A stretch of 64,000 nt of DNA from Paraconiothyrium sp. Pb-2020 (taxonomy: Eukaryota > Ascomycota > Dothideomycetes > Pleosporales > Didymosphaeriaceae). The first letter of the stretch is position 1; each line of letters opens with the position of its first letter. Where the stretch lies: assembly GCA_022419385.1 (NCBI GenBank), contig JAJUBI010000004.1:4321286-4385285 (forward strand). Direction: 5' to 3'. A model generated the notes under the pieces. That model saw only the letters and a list, made by a program, of their open reading frames with translations. It had not been told where the DNA came from and did not search any database. A program made the translations under genes and the position numbers. This document shows positions 21,301 through 32,970 of the stretch, in pieces.

Positions 21301-22929
21301 ATGAACAATCTACCTCAGGAATTAATAGATCGTATCTGCGAGCATTTACCGTGCGAATCTCTAAAACAGACTCTCTTTGTGTCGCGCAAGTTCCAGTACG
21401 CCACAGAACGAGCGAGTGGGGTGTTCTCAAAGTTTCAATTCTTGAACGAGGACCCAAAGGAGGCCCAGCAATTTCTCAAAGTTTATGGTGGGTATCGTTT
21501 TCATTACCTCCACCGTGTGGAAGTGTATTCGCGATTTCCCGCCCTACAGCCAACGTATCTTCCGCCGACTCGCCGCGATATCCGAAAAAGACGCGATCCT
21601 GTACCAGTGTCAGCGCAGGAGTGTTGTATGAAAATAGTCGACCCCGAAGTCGAAAACCAAATGTTCTATGATCAGGTTGCGACATGTTTTGAGGCGATCA
21701 AAAAAGTGGAAGATCGGAGCGAACACATTAGCAGAATACAGCTCACAGTGTTTACACCAACACGGCGCTTCCACAAATCTTACTGCAATATCCTCCAGTA
21801 TCCGAGCTGGCGTGTTCATCTGCTGTCGCCTGAACGACTACCAAAGCTAAGTTCTGTGCAAGGACTTAGCGTCTGCAACCTCGAAAGCCTTCACACGGAC
21901 TTGGCGTTTTCGAAGATCGACCTCAGAATGATAGTTGATCTTGCTGCACGATGTCCCAATCTGCATTATCTCGGCTGCAAGATTCGGATCAATGATTGGG
22001 CAACCACGGATGAAGATTACAGACATGAAGCCCACACTAGGAAAGGATTTGCGGATGCTGTTCATGATTTTGAACTTCCTAGTTCTTTGCGCTATGTACA
22101 GCTCAACTTCATAGATAAGGCTGAAGATATGATGAGCGATCAACGCAAACAGCTACCCGATCTCGTCTATCCTGCGCCTTTTGATCCTTTTAGCTCGAGC
22201 TTAAGGTTGCTCTCCTACAAACTTCGGAAATTGGAGTTACGTGTCATAGCCGACGAAACCCTCTTTTGGCCCCATTCGGATGGTTCAGACATATCAAGCT
22301 TTTGGCCAAACCTGGAGAGTCTCAATGTGATGTTCTCCATCGGTATGCCATCTGGCTCATGGAACTTTAAAGGGCCCCTAGGAGAAGGACGCGACTTCAA
22401 AGGGTATCGGATACAAGAAGATGAAGCATATGCTGCCCTCAGAAACAATGATGATGACAGGGTTATCAATTGCCTCTGTGGAACTTCCGAGCAAGCTGCT
22501 TCCGGAACAAAGAGAGTGTTTCGTGTAACGCCTCTTGAGGAGACCATCAACTCCTTTCTCGAGGCCTTTGCGAATGCTGCCGCAAATATGCCGAAACTCA
22601 AAGAGGCCCTACTTTGGACCCCCCTGTACTTCTCTCCAGAGGGAAGTACTGACAGCGATGATGAGTACGAAGAGATCTCTGAGCAGGGCCAACGCTACTT
22701 ATCGAGGCGTCTCAGCAGCTATGATCTTACGGCGATCACTCAATACCCCGACACGGCCCTCGCGTGGGGTATCACATATGTAGCACCCGGGGGCGCACCT
22801 TTCGACGATGGGAAGGCGAATTGCCCTTCTCGTCAATTTTGGTGGAGAGTTGGTCAGTGGCGACCGAACGCAAGATTGCACGAGGCATTCAGAGGATTGG
22901 AAAGGCCCAAAACGGAGCGCCTCCGCTAG
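21301..22929 (+). CDS. F-box protein
   Basis: Single exon. Starting at the ATG at 21301 it encodes 542 aa and begins directly with an F-box: LPQELIDRICEHLPCESLKQ, then LFVSRKFQYATERASGVF. F-box proteins dock substrates onto SCF ubiquitin ligases through Skp1. The remainder is leucine-patterned (LSVCNLESLHTDLAF, MIVDLAARCPNLHYLGCKI, LRYVQLNFI, LRLLSYKLRKLELRV, FWPNLESLNVMF) and probably forms irregular leucine-rich repeats of the kind seen in fungal F-box families. A short acidic stretch (GSTDSDDEYEEISEQG) lies near residue 447. Such genes are numerous in filamentous fungi and the substrate cannot be guessed. The frame is open 96 bases further upstream, but that part looks like leader sequence. 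Confidence 0.8.
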   Translation: MNNLPQELIDRICEHLPCESLKQTLFVSRKFQYATERASGVFSKFQFLNEDPKEAQQFLKVYGGYRFHYLHRVEVYSRFPALQPTYLPPTRRDIRKRRDPVPVSAQECCMKIVDPEVENQMFYDQVATCFEAIKKVEDRSEHISRIQLTVFTPTRRFHKSYCNILQYPSWRVHLLSPERLPKLSSVQGLSVCNLESLHTDLAFSKIDLRMIVDLAARCPNLHYLGCKIRINDWATTDEDYRHEAHTRKGFADAVHDFELPSSLRYVQLNFIDKAEDMMSDQRKQLPDLVYPAPFDPFSSSLRLLSYKLRKLELRVIADETLFWPHSDGSDISSFWPNLESLNVMFSIGMPSGSWNFKGPLGEGRDFKGYRIQEDEAYAALRNNDDDRVINCLCGTSEQAASGTKRVFRVTPLEETINSFLEAFANAAANMPKLKEALLWTPLYFSPEGSTDSDDEYEEISEQGQRYLSRRLSSYDLTAITQYPDTALAWGITYVAPGGAPFDDGKANCPSRQFWWRVGQWRPNARLHEAFRGLERPKTERLR

Positions 22930-23181
22930 AATATTGGACTGATATATCTATGGCGATGGTCTTGTGGAGAGAGACTGGTTTACCAGAGAGTCCGTCTTTC
23001 CGCATGTAGACGAGCCATATCCTGCGTACTGCGGTTGGAGCAATGTCACAAGCACCCATATTGTAGTCTTGACGGAATTCAAGGATAGGACAAGGACCCA
23101 GTGTTATTAAGGTAAACAAAAGAAAGTAGACTGGACTATGGGACAACATATGAGAGGTCTAGTGAAGGACACCACACTCCC

Positions 23182-24936
23182 CTACACAACTATACGACAT
23201 AATCCGGACCAAATTGGAATAGCGAACATTTTCTGATGAAATTCGATTGAGCCTGCATGGTCGTTCAATGAGATATTTGACCCGATAAAGGCGCCTGACC
23301 AAGGTACACCGAAATTTGCACGTTGGGCGTCCTTCCATCCACGGACCACGGCATTGTATACGGGACATGCGTCTCTTGTCATCTGCTGCGCAGGTGTATC
23401 CTTCGTCTTATCTTTTGGGAGCGCTTGATTTTCTTCGCCGTACAGTGGGCAAATTGATTTTCATCAGGTACTTCTCATGAACTGGTCCATCTTTTGCTGC
23501 ATATCAGCCCATTGTTGTTCATGTACGGTCCCAAAGATTGCCGAGGTCTTGCTTTTCCCATGGATTGAAGGTGCGTGTGCTGCCCCCCTTTGTACGGGTA
23601 GGCACAATTTTACGCGTGTTTCCTGGCCTGCCAATGCTCCTCCAGCTTATCGAATCGCTCCTCCAGCCGATTTTTGACGTCACGCATGAACTTGCGGATT
23701 TCGGGGTCGCCAAGGTATTTACGTGCCCCAACGACATCCTTAAGGCGAGCAAGGGCAAGCCGAGGTTCCTGAGCGACTAAGGTCATCATGCCTTTTTCGG
23801 CTCCTCTCCTTTCTTTGCTGCTGATTTGTCTTCATCGGTGAAGACTTGTCGCCGGTTTTGAATAACTGGCGAACACTGTCAGCGGGAGAGCAAAGACTAG
23901 GCTGCGCGCAAAAGTTCCTACCCTACCCTTGATACCATTTATACCCGCCTGAAGTAATGGTGAATTCGTCACGATATGCGTTCTTGTTAGGGTAAACATC
24001 TGCAATCCAGTCGAACGGCGTCCTTTTCGGGTCCCCCTCTTTGAGTGCAAAGCATCTCTGGGCGAAAAGTTCCAAGCGCTTTTCCATGCAGCACACCAAT
24101 CTAGTTCCTTTTGCTCTTCTTGTGGATCGGGATTCTTGAACACTTTTGCCTTTAAAGTGCGTTGGTAGGTATTCTCCGAAAAACTCTTCGATGTTCTGCC
24201 ACTCCAGACGTGCTCCGTTTGATATTTTGACCTCTGATTAGTTGCTTGTAAGCAGGTCCGGTTACACCCTTGTGCCAGGCTAGATTCTCGCACATGTTTG
24301 GCATCTTCCACCCAAACCGGGGCCATGGGCTTCAACAATATGTCAGCGCATAGGGTCTATTTGCGTGTGCCCAGAGGTCGCATCGTTCACGTGGGTTTGA
24401 GAAAGAAGTAAATCTTCAATTAACAGCAAGCCATGGGTATAGTGGGAAGGCTTCTAGAAACTTACATTCTGTATCATCTCGTTCCCAGATGGCTCATAAA
24501 TTCCACTTCTAAACTGACGCCGCAACCCGCAGGGTCCGTCTGAATCGTCTCCTTTCCTCACCCTCTTCTCCACTACAGATACATCTGAGCGGGGTTCCTT
24601 AGCCTTCGATACTGCCAATTCTTCGTTCAGACGTAGCTGTGCAATCTGCTTGCAAGTCTTGCTCTTTCGTTGCTTTTTCGGTTGGGGAGTGGTACTCGTC
24701 TTGGCTGACTTCGTTTTTGTTGGTGTCTTTTTTTTAGGGGTCGCCTTGGGTTTCGTGGGCTTTGGGCGCCTCTGTGGTTTTGGCCGCGGCGTCTTCGGCA
24801 GTCTTCCAGAAGGGCGCTGCCTTCCACTAGCCTTCCTACCTCTTGTTTCGAGGCTTTGTGCCTGGCCTGGAATGACGACCGCCCCCACGATAGCGAGAAG
24901 CGAGCAAAGGAAAATTAGGAAAAGATGAGGTTTCAT
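23182..24936 (-). pseudogene. Decayed secreted lysine/proline-rich protein gene (toxin-like family suspected)
   Basis: The 5' exon is intact: ATG at 24936, signal peptide MKPHLFLIFLCSLLAIVGAV, then a long Lys/Pro/Thr-rich region (residues about 40-90) and a Cys-containing, KR-rich part, ending at a good GTAAGT donor (24465). After an intron of about 130 bases the sequence stays protein-like, but the likely frame changes several times. One frame holds VEDAKHVRESS (near 24320). The next holds LEWQNIEEFFGEYL (from 24207). Then come FKNPDPQEEQKELDW (from 24142), PFDWIADVYPNKNAY (near 24010), LKDVVGARKYLGDPEI (near 23745) and YNAVVRGWKDAQRANF (near 23360), each in a frame that does not join the previous one by plausible introns. 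Several stops intervene. The motif style resembles large secreted fungal proteins with killer-toxin-like modules, but this is not certain. Unlike the HeLo gene, damage is mainly by indels. Confidence 0.5.
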
Positions 24937-26101
24937 TATGAAACAAGAGAATGTAAACTTTGAACAACAAGGCACAATCAATATAAATACTCAGCGAAGG
25001 ATGGTAGGTGAAAGGCGAAGGGCGAAGTCTCGTATAAGGTACAGGGAAACAAGATCAAAAGATTGGCTGTAAGGACTGACCGTCAAATAACCATATTTAT
25101 ACGCTGAAATTAACTGAGCATCGTATATATATTATATTTCTGCACTGACAGGGCATTGACTTGGGATTGTAGGGCAAGGCGAGGTATTACGGTATTCGGA
25201 CCAAGCGGAATTCTACACCTTGTGACGAGGTCCTGTTACATTGACTTGCGGATATTCTATTGCATACTTCGACTGGTCCTCACCATGTAGTCAGATACTA
25301 TCTAGTATAGCACTTGCTTCCACCAATATACAACGGGGGTCGAAATTTCGTGAACCCCGACGCTTTGTTGCGGCGTCTCGCTACGCAAGCAACGCAAAAA
25401 AACTAACTTCGACGACGTAACGCAATACTGCTAGACAGCGATAATGGAATTTTTAATCTATATGGCGTGATATAGCGTGAAGTATACTCCTGGCGTGTAT
25501 AAAATAGGAACATTGATATCAATTATCGTGGTTGCGGTATTGCGCTGTCCATTTGGGCCTGCTTCGGCTATTCCTCATGAGACACGAGCTCCTCATAGCC
25601 AAGATCAGGACTTCGGGCGATGCTCGTTATGGTGTCCATTTGAGAACGGACACGAGACAGTCAGCGAGCTGCTGCTATGTGGTGCAGTCAAGGCTGAGCA
25701 AGGCTGAAACCCGAAAATCACGCGATTAATGAAGGTCATACGCCATTATCCTGAGTAGTACGGGACAAGAGGTATCAGTTACATAAAAACTCTTATTTTG
25801 TTTATATGCAACGTATACCAATCCAATCTCATTGCTGTAGCTTTCGTCTTGTGGAAGCGACGGCGCGCAAGGGTTACCGATACGGGAAGATCGGGCTTTC
25901 TGTTTTCGATGAGCTGTGGGGGCGCCTATCTCCGGATGAGCATCCAATCGCGGAACTACTGATCCAAGGGGGACCCACCGTGGACTTTCAAGGGGTCACA
26001 GATGGAGCTGTTCGTGTCTAAGTGATGTCCAAGTACGTGCGACCTGAGCTTCGCGCTTTTTAAGAGGTCAGTCAACGTATATCGCAAAATCATCCATCTG
26101 T
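24937..26101. other. AT-rich intergenic region
   Basis: About 1.2 kb. Positions 25080-25150 are strongly AT-rich (TATATATTATATTT). Small frames at 25477-26021 on both strands have no family resemblance. No terminal repeats or transposase remnant could be seen. Confidence 0.5.
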
Positions 26102-27892
26102 TCACGTCCCAATCCACGATAAATCGAATAGGTCTTCCTGGCTCAAATCCCCGAAAGCGTCGAATCGGGTGGCAATCCCCCCTTCTTCTTCCTTGTCCTT
26201 CTCTCCCGTGTTCTTCCTTACAATCGCTTCCTGAGCCGCATTTGAGACTCTCTTCAACATCGACGCCGCAGGGTAGTTGTCCTCTATAGACGTCAAAAAG
26301 TACCTATAAAGATCTAATTGGACCGGTGCATCCTCGTCGTTCTCCTTCAGTGTCGTTAGATACGTGGCGATGGCTGGGCTAAGCAGTGGCATAATGACAG
26401 GTGCGGCCAAGATCGGAGACTCGTCATCGCCATCGACGAAGTTATAGACGACCGCTGTTATGTCGTTTGCTGCGAGCTCTTGCTCTTTTGGTTGTTGCGT
26501 GAGCTTTGCCCATGCGGTCCGTGCTGCACATCGATGCAATTCCAGATGGCGCTCTACATGCCTAGTCGTCAACGTCGCGTCGCCATAATCCAATTTTTCT
26601 AGTCTTGCCCCAAGTCTCTTAGCTTGTGTAGACGTCAAGGGCCGTTTCGTGGTTATCATCTCGCGGAGAACGTTGCTGATGCTGAGCAGATTCTGCCACA
26701 GCGTCTCCAGCTCCACTGCCTCGCGCGGTGAGTAGAGCAACTCATCGTGCAGTAGAAGATCCGCAAGCTGATGGGTGGAGACCGCTGTGTCGTCAATGTC
26801 CCTTTCTTCTAATGACAGGCGTAAAGGCCGACCTCTTCCAAAGGCCTGCCACGTATCGCGCAACAGACAGCAATGCCATATGTTTCGCCACAAAACCTCC
26901 CTTTGACTTCGAGGACGGCCACTGGTAAGAGCGTGCAAACCGAATGACTGTGCAATGCTGAAAGCTATACCCGTCCAGTACCAAGATTGTTTTACATCCG
27001 CCGAGTCTGGAAACCAGAAGCTCTGGAGCAAAGCTGCCTGTACTAAGACTATTTTGTCGTTCTCTTGGCCCAAATCAAAAAGAAGCTTTGCGCGAGCTGC
27101 GTACACCGCCTTACGCTCCTTGCGGCTGGGAGCCAACCAGGGGACGTAGCTTGCACTGATAGAGAACATGCTCCAAAGAAGCAGTAAGTTGATGCCTTCG
27201 AAGCCGTGTGCGGTATATTGCGCAAGAAATTCTCTCGCATCGATGACTGGGAAACTAGGATGCACGAACTGGAAATATGCCTGAAGAAGTTGTTTGCGTT
27301 CCTCAGGGAGCGTGAAACAGCCTTTGATCTTGAGGTACTGGAGATCCTCGACGTCTAACGCCTTCTCTGCTGACGCGAAGATGTGGAACTGGCGATCAAT
27401 TGTCTTATCAACGGCGTCAAGAATGGCGCCAATTCCACCATCTCCGACGAAAAAATGCGCAAGTCTAGAACTAGGCTTCGGTACGGCGGCTGCAACAACT
27501 TGAGCAAGATCATGATGCGCCAAAGTAGCGGCGATATCGTTGTCGTTATCACTGGGAGTTGTGTGTGTGTCCTCACTCGCAACATCATGAGTCTGGGCCT
27601 TCTTTCGAAATCTACTGATGTCAGCATCATACTCTGTTACAGGATCAAATGAAACTCTCAGGCACGGTCGATCCTTGAACTCTCTGTCCCAGTAAGTGTC
27701 GAAGACCTGCAGTCGCAACGCAGTACTCAACGATCGATAGAAGACTTACGGATATGCTTTCCTTTTCCTCAAGACGCACTCCTCTCCAACCTCCATGCAC
27801 TTTGAGCATGGGATCCCCACCGCATCCACATCACAGCGAATCTTGTGACTATGACAAAAGGCGCAGACCTTGACAGCACGTTTTCGAGGCAT
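26102..27892 (-). CDS. Zn2Cys6 transcription factor with fungal-specific regulatory domain
   Basis: Two exons, 27892-27750 and 27683-26102 (intron 66 bases, phase kept), give 574 aa. The zinc cluster is at the very N-terminus, residues 10-39: CAFCHSHKIRC, a loop of eight residues, then CSKCMEVGEEC (C-x2-C-x6-C-x8-C-x2-C-x6-C). An acidic and Thr/Asp-rich linker follows. The regulatory domain begins near residue 160 (QYLKIKGCFTLPEERKQLL), with YFQFVHPSFPVID, SIAQSFGLHALTSGRP and LWRNIWHCCLLRDTWQAFGR, the standard blocks of the fungal_trans (xylanolytic-activator type) domain. The C-terminus is acidic and aromatic (DLSQEDLFDLSWIG), a plausible activation region. Target genes are unknown; the neighbours are not a biosynthetic cluster. 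Confidence 0.9.
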
Positions 27893-28778
27893 ATTCGGAA
27901 TATTCGGAATATTCGGGAAGTGAGGGAAATTATACTGCCATAATTGGTGCTAGGTAAGCCCAACATAATTCAGCGTAAGCGGAAGGCGCGGAATTATGGA
28001 AGACTCAACATTGCAACAGCGAGAACATCGAAATACTCCAAGTGGGTATAGGAATAAAGTGCTCATATGCGAGCATCAGAAGATGGCTGGACAATGTGGA
28101 GGTGCAAGGTGAGCCATAATCTACCATCTCACGAGTGGTCAGCACAAGACGCTAGCTGCGCCTCAAAGAGAGCAAAGCAAGACGCGTCATGAATACATCT
28201 GTAAACAAACCATCTTACTAGTTTTTACTTAATTTGGAAAAGTAGTGCCATTCGGAAGGATCGTACCTGGAACCTCAATCAATTCCCGAGCATAGGACCT
28301 GACCTGCTAGAGTGGCTCCTGGCTCAAATCCGTATGTCTACGCCGGAAAGATAAGGGCAGCCGATTGATTGGAAAAGGTAAACAAGTCTTCCGTTGCTTT
28401 GTAGAGGTTCTTACGAAACCCCTGCAGAGCTTCCTGATTTGTACATCTCAATTCATTGCTAAAGCAGCCTCGCGATCGCAATTTCACCGAGATAAGGTGA
28501 GTTGCTTCGATCTAACCCCGGACGCTACCGCAAGTCGAATTTAGGAGAGAAGATCCGAGGGAGAGGCTGTGAGTCGCCCCTGGTCACTAAGCGCGCTGAC
28601 GCATCAATCACAAAAGCGAACACCTACACATGCTTCACTTCGCAATGCATCTTGGGCGATCCTGGCCCCTGGCACCTATCCAAATGCTAGTCCATATCGA
28701 AATCTACATGAATTGTACACCGCCTAAGTGGCCGGGGAATATAGTACATATACCAACATCATCTTTACACAGGGAAAT
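27893..28778. other. Intergenic region
   Basis: 886 bases between the start of the Zn2Cys6 gene and the 3' end of the mL67 gene. The first part is presumably promoter; ATATTCGGA repeats three times at 27891-27919 just upstream of the start. No gene is supported; no tRNA fold was found despite a GGCTCAAATCC stretch at 28319. Confidence 0.5.
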
Positions 28779-30351
28779 CTATGCGTCCGCCCGCTTGAAC
28801 GGGTTCTTCACCTCTGGAAGGTATTTGAATACTCCCGTTTTATTCGATTCCGGCGCAGGCTCCTCTTCAAGCAACCCTTGTGCCGCCAAGGCCTGCCTCT
28901 CCAGACTCTTGAGCATGCTTTGAACATCTTCCGAGACGGAACCATGGTATTGCTCCGGATTCAGGAATTCCACCTCCTGCCTTGAACTCCGCAAGTCGAG
29001 CGTATCGTGGACAATAGCCTCAGGCCAATTTCCAGCGGCGTATTCGGCGTTGCGCAGGTCTGCCCACTTGATCTCCACGTCCATAGTGAAGGGCTGCGGA
29101 AGTTGCTTTTTGTGTTCGGCGGGCAGGATAGTGCGGGTTACGGGATGATCTAGGGCGTCAGCTCGTAAGCTGGCGATGAAAGCGTCTTCCAGCTTCATGA
29201 TCTCGGCTTCCTTCTCGCCCAAGGTTTCCTCAACGTCCTCGATCGACCGGTCCAGAGTCTTCGTAAGATCTCTTTCAAGCGCAATCTCCTTTCTCAGTTC
29301 ATCTATCCTTGCCTCGACATCGGTCCCTCTGGCAGGTGCAGCTTGGGCCACGTATTCTTCTTGCATCTTTATGAAGTCTGGGTCGACCCGTATTTGGTTG
29401 AATTTTTCAATGTTCTTCCGTGCCCGTAGTACCCGCCGCAAGCGAACCTCGTGGCCTTTCTTCGCATCCTTGAGCCGCTTTATGTCTGCCTCGTCGCGGT
29501 TGCGCTTCGTCCCAAGCTGCCATTCAAGGTTTCTGATTTGCTGCTCCAACCACTTCGGATTGCTGGCGTCCCTGTCGTCCTTGATCAAAACCTCAGCCTC
29601 TTCCCACATTTTTTTCATCAGCCGGAGTGACTTCTTTTCTTGCTCTATAGCCTTTTTCCGCATCTCTACTGACTGGCGCTGCTGAATGTTCAGAACTTCT
29701 GCTATGTCTGCGCTGGTGTTTGCGACCTGGTCCATGATCTTTCTCATTCTTGCGTGGGGCGTTAACCTGACCCATTCTGGGTTTGTTTTGTCCCAAGATG
29801 TCTCGTGCAGGTGACGGAACTCGCGAAGCTTACGGAAAGCTTGGAGGCCTTGCTCGGCGAAAGGAAAGGTGATAGCGCAGTGAGGTGTCCACTCGTCGGG
29901 TCGGATGGTGGGCGGTTTGGAGTGCTTGCCGAGGAAAGGAAGCTGCTCCAGGTGGTATTGCTGGAAAGAAGTCAGAACATGTACGAGATAAGAGACCTGG
30001 GTGCCAAACATCAAGCAACTCGTTGAGCGAGTAGATGACCTGACCCGTCTTGACATTGGCGAAGACGTAGATGATCTGGCCATGCGTCGCCGCAGCCTCA
30101 GGATCGACCAAGTCCCTCAATGTGTGCGGCTTGTAGGACATTCGGAATGGCTTCTTGCCAGGCTGCTGTTTCCATTTCGGATTGACGACGATTTGGAGGC
30201 TCAGGGGCGTCTGCGGCTTGGAGAGTTCGAGGGCATGGCCACGGAGTCTGCGGTGAAGGGTGCTGTGGTCTTCGGGGTGTATGCGAGAAATGTTGAGCGG
30301 TCGCAGCTGCTTCGGTGCCCTGAAGCGCAGCCTCGCGAGGTTACGCGGCAT
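28779..30351 (-). CDS. Mitochondrial large ribosomal subunit protein mL67 (Mhr1 family)
   Basis: Two exons, 30351-30010 and 29960-28779, give 507 aa. The join reads NELLD then QYHLEQLPFLGKHSKPP, the conserved core of the family. The 49-base intron begins GTTTGG, not the common GTATGT or GTAAGT, but has a good branch site (CTGAC) and TTCCAG acceptor, and both sides stay in phase. Upstream, IIYVFANVKTGQVIYSL is the other family hallmark. The N-terminus (PRNLARLRFRAPKQLRPLN) is basic, as expected for mitochondrial import. In yeast the protein is a mitoribosome component also named Mhr1 for a role in mtDNA recombination. The C-terminal 300 residues, rich in Glu/Lys/Arg and predicted coiled coil, extend well beyond the yeast protein, as in other filamentous ascomycetes. 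It shares a 295-base divergent promoter with the Vps38-like gene. Confidence 0.85.
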
Positions 30352-30646
30352 TTTGGCGGGCAGACAAGCGATGGCAATGTGGCGCTTCGAGGTCAATTGA
30401 TGGTGTCGGCGTCGCAAAACTTCAGAAGTTCAATTAGGTGCACGGACCAAGTCGCGCATCAGCGTGTAGCTTCTCTCCCAGGCGGCAGGTTTACAGAAAC
30501 GATGTCGCCCCTGCTCATTCGACGCTCTGCGAATTGATAAGGGTACCATGCAGGCTGAGCAAGTCCTTGCTCATATCCTTTCATCTGTTATGCTACTCTT
30601 GCAAATTGCCGAGTAGCGCGCTCGGTCTGTTGCGGCGTCCTTCGAC

Positions 30647-32643
30647 ATGTCCGCACCCCATAACCGGCTACACAGCAGCATGGCTGGGAGCGAACAGACC
30701 CCGGCCGATGAACTCGACTCGCCGAACTCGCGCGAACGACCTTGGCTTCTTCCATATGTAGGAGCTTCTGCATCGCATCATACACCAATGCTGACTATAC
30801 CTAGAACCGGAAGCTGAGGCATCTTCAAGGCATCACCGTTCGCAACCTCACCCTAAGCCCCACACCTTCGCGACCCCGCGGCAAGACCATTGACGACGAT
30901 GCATTACCGAGCACCCTCAAATCGCCGACTAAGACATTGGCGTTGCGCGAGAGTAGGGGACTGAATCATTCACGATCTTCAAGCGATCTCAAAGGCCACG
31001 ATGGCAACGATGAATCCCCAGAGAAGCCGCAACGGCCCGGAATTGCGAGAGGGCTCCGTAGAAGGAGCACATTGGAGTGGATGGGCGCGAACCCCTTGAC
31101 GAGGCAAAAGAAGCTAGAAGATATCACCGACAGTCGCATGGCCGACACTTTCTTCACGATCCACGTAGATAGCCAGGAAGAACCGGTATACATATCCGAA
31201 GTCGCGGAGAGGGCTATGAACCCCAACTTCCGTTTCTTCGACCTCAATTCGTCCGGCCCCAGTGTCACGCGACTTGACAGACTCACCGTTAATGTGTGGG
31301 CGAAGAATGACACGAACAGCTGGCAACACTTGATTCAGTTCACGGCCCACCTGGGATCATTACAGTTTATCGGCAAGACTCTTGGGAGCTTTAGACATTC
31401 TTTACCGCAGAATTGCATCCTCATCCATTTGACGGATGGCATTTACACCAGCTTCTTCGATATGCCGGTCGCAGACCAGCTTCGCGCTAACGATCTTGCG
31501 CCGCCGAAGGAGCATCCCGAGGGCACACTCAAGACCTCTTCATACGATGCCATCATGCGACTGAACACACTGGATGATTGCATTCAGGACGCGTTGGCGA
31601 CCCGGGATCGACTCGCAGAAGAGATAGAGAATATACTACTGGAGAACCGAGAAGCAATTGATTCTGTGGAGCAAGTGCCAGAGGCCGAAGAGCGCGCGAG
31701 GACAGTCGAGGCCGCTCTGGTCTCTGAGAGACGCAGGGTTGAAGCTGCCCGGAGAAAGGTGGAGGACAAGAAAGCTAATACACAACGCCGAAGAGAGCTC
31801 ATGCAAAAGGGCCGGGAGCTGCAGTCCGAGAAGGAGAAGGAGCTGGTAGAAGAAAAAGCAAAGCATATAGCGTTACAGGAATCCAACGCGCAGATACAGG
31901 ACGAGATCGCCGGACAGCGAAGAAGACTATGCGAGGATCTCCAGAGGGTCTATCCCATCGAACCCGTCAAGGGAAAGGCGCTATTATTCACCATCCGTGG
32001 GCTTCCGCTACCAAACTCCGAATTCGAAGACGCCAAAGAAGATGTAATCTCCGCAGCACTTTGCTATGTGGCGGAGATGGTGACACTACTATCGCTATAC
32101 TTCGATATGCTACTACCGTACCCTATCAAGGTCAACGGGTCTACATCCACCATCGACGACCCTTTAGCTATGAGTACCGCCAAGCAGGCTGGACCCCGCA
32201 CCTACCCGCTGTTTATGAAAGCCGTAGTACGCTATCGTTTCGAGTACGGCGTATTTCTTCTGAACAAGAACATCGAGATTCTGTCCAACAATATAGGCAT
32301 CAAGCCTCTCGACATTCGACAAACTCTACCGAACCTCAAGTACCTGCTGTTTGTGGCCACAGCGGGCAAGGGCGAGCTGCCTTTACGTAAAGCGGGCGGC
32401 ATCAAGGGCTTATTGAGGCAGCAGGGTGTACTGTCACGCACAGCGAGCATGGACAGCACTGGAACTGCTAGCAGCGCTAGCACTGCTGTAGCTGAGCCAA
32501 AACCTAGGATAGAGATACGTGCTAATGGGCGAGAACAGGCGAAGCCATCCGGATCCGACGAGAACCATGTGAGTTTCGTCAGTGGATTGCAGAAGAAGGG
32601 GAATGGTGTTCTACCTGGGAGCCCGCTGAGGGAGGTGGGCTGA
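30647..32643 (+). CDS. Vps38/UVRAG-like subunit of the autophagy/endosome PI3-kinase complex
   Basis: Two exons, 30647-30757 and 30805-32643 (intron 47 bases, phase 0), give 649 aa. Exon 1 ends RPWLLPY and exon 2 opens NRKLRHLQGITVRNL, the usual start of fungal Vps38 homologues. A C2-like region follows (about residues 110-240, with NVWAKNDTNSWQHLIQF), then a long coiled coil (about 250-370, RRRVEAARRKVEDKK and similar), and a C-terminal BARA-like domain with DVISAALCYVAEMVTLLSLYFDMLLPYPI and FMKAVVRYRFEYGVFLLNKNI. These are features of the UVRAG/Atg14 group. The family partners Vps34, Vps15 and Vps30/Beclin to make PI3P for endosomal sorting. Domain order favours Vps38 over Atg14, since there is no N-terminal Cys repeat. 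The tail is Ser-rich. Confidence 0.87.
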
Positions 32644-32970
32644 ATTATCGGGCTGCATCATCGGTCGTTCCTTCTCTTTCTTGTAGATACCTCACTTGCG
32701 AGCTAGCACAACAAGCAACCACCCACGCTTGATTTACTTCACTCACGCTCATTCCACCTCCATCTGTGCATTTCTCGACGCGTAATTATACAGTCCACAC
32801 TTTCAAATCGATTGCTCGTAAGTGTACCAAGCCTAGCCTATCTGGCGCACTTGCAGTTTGCTGCGGCATGGCCGCCGCCATCTATCTGTCGTGCGTCACT
32901 TTCAGAACGTGATTCAACTGACATCGATCACGATAGACTAGATCAAGTGCAAGCAGTTGTTTGAGGAGCC

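Noticed and set aside
25080..25160. AT-rich tract as a transposon relic
   Set aside because: No terminal repeats, target-site duplication or transposase fragment seen nearby.
28285..28345. Possible tRNA because of a GGCTCAAATCC T-arm-like stretch
   Set aside because: No matching acceptor stem or anticodon arm could be paired.
29176..29685. Plus-strand frame of 169 codons
   Set aside because: Ser/Phe-rich reverse image of the mL67 coiled coil.
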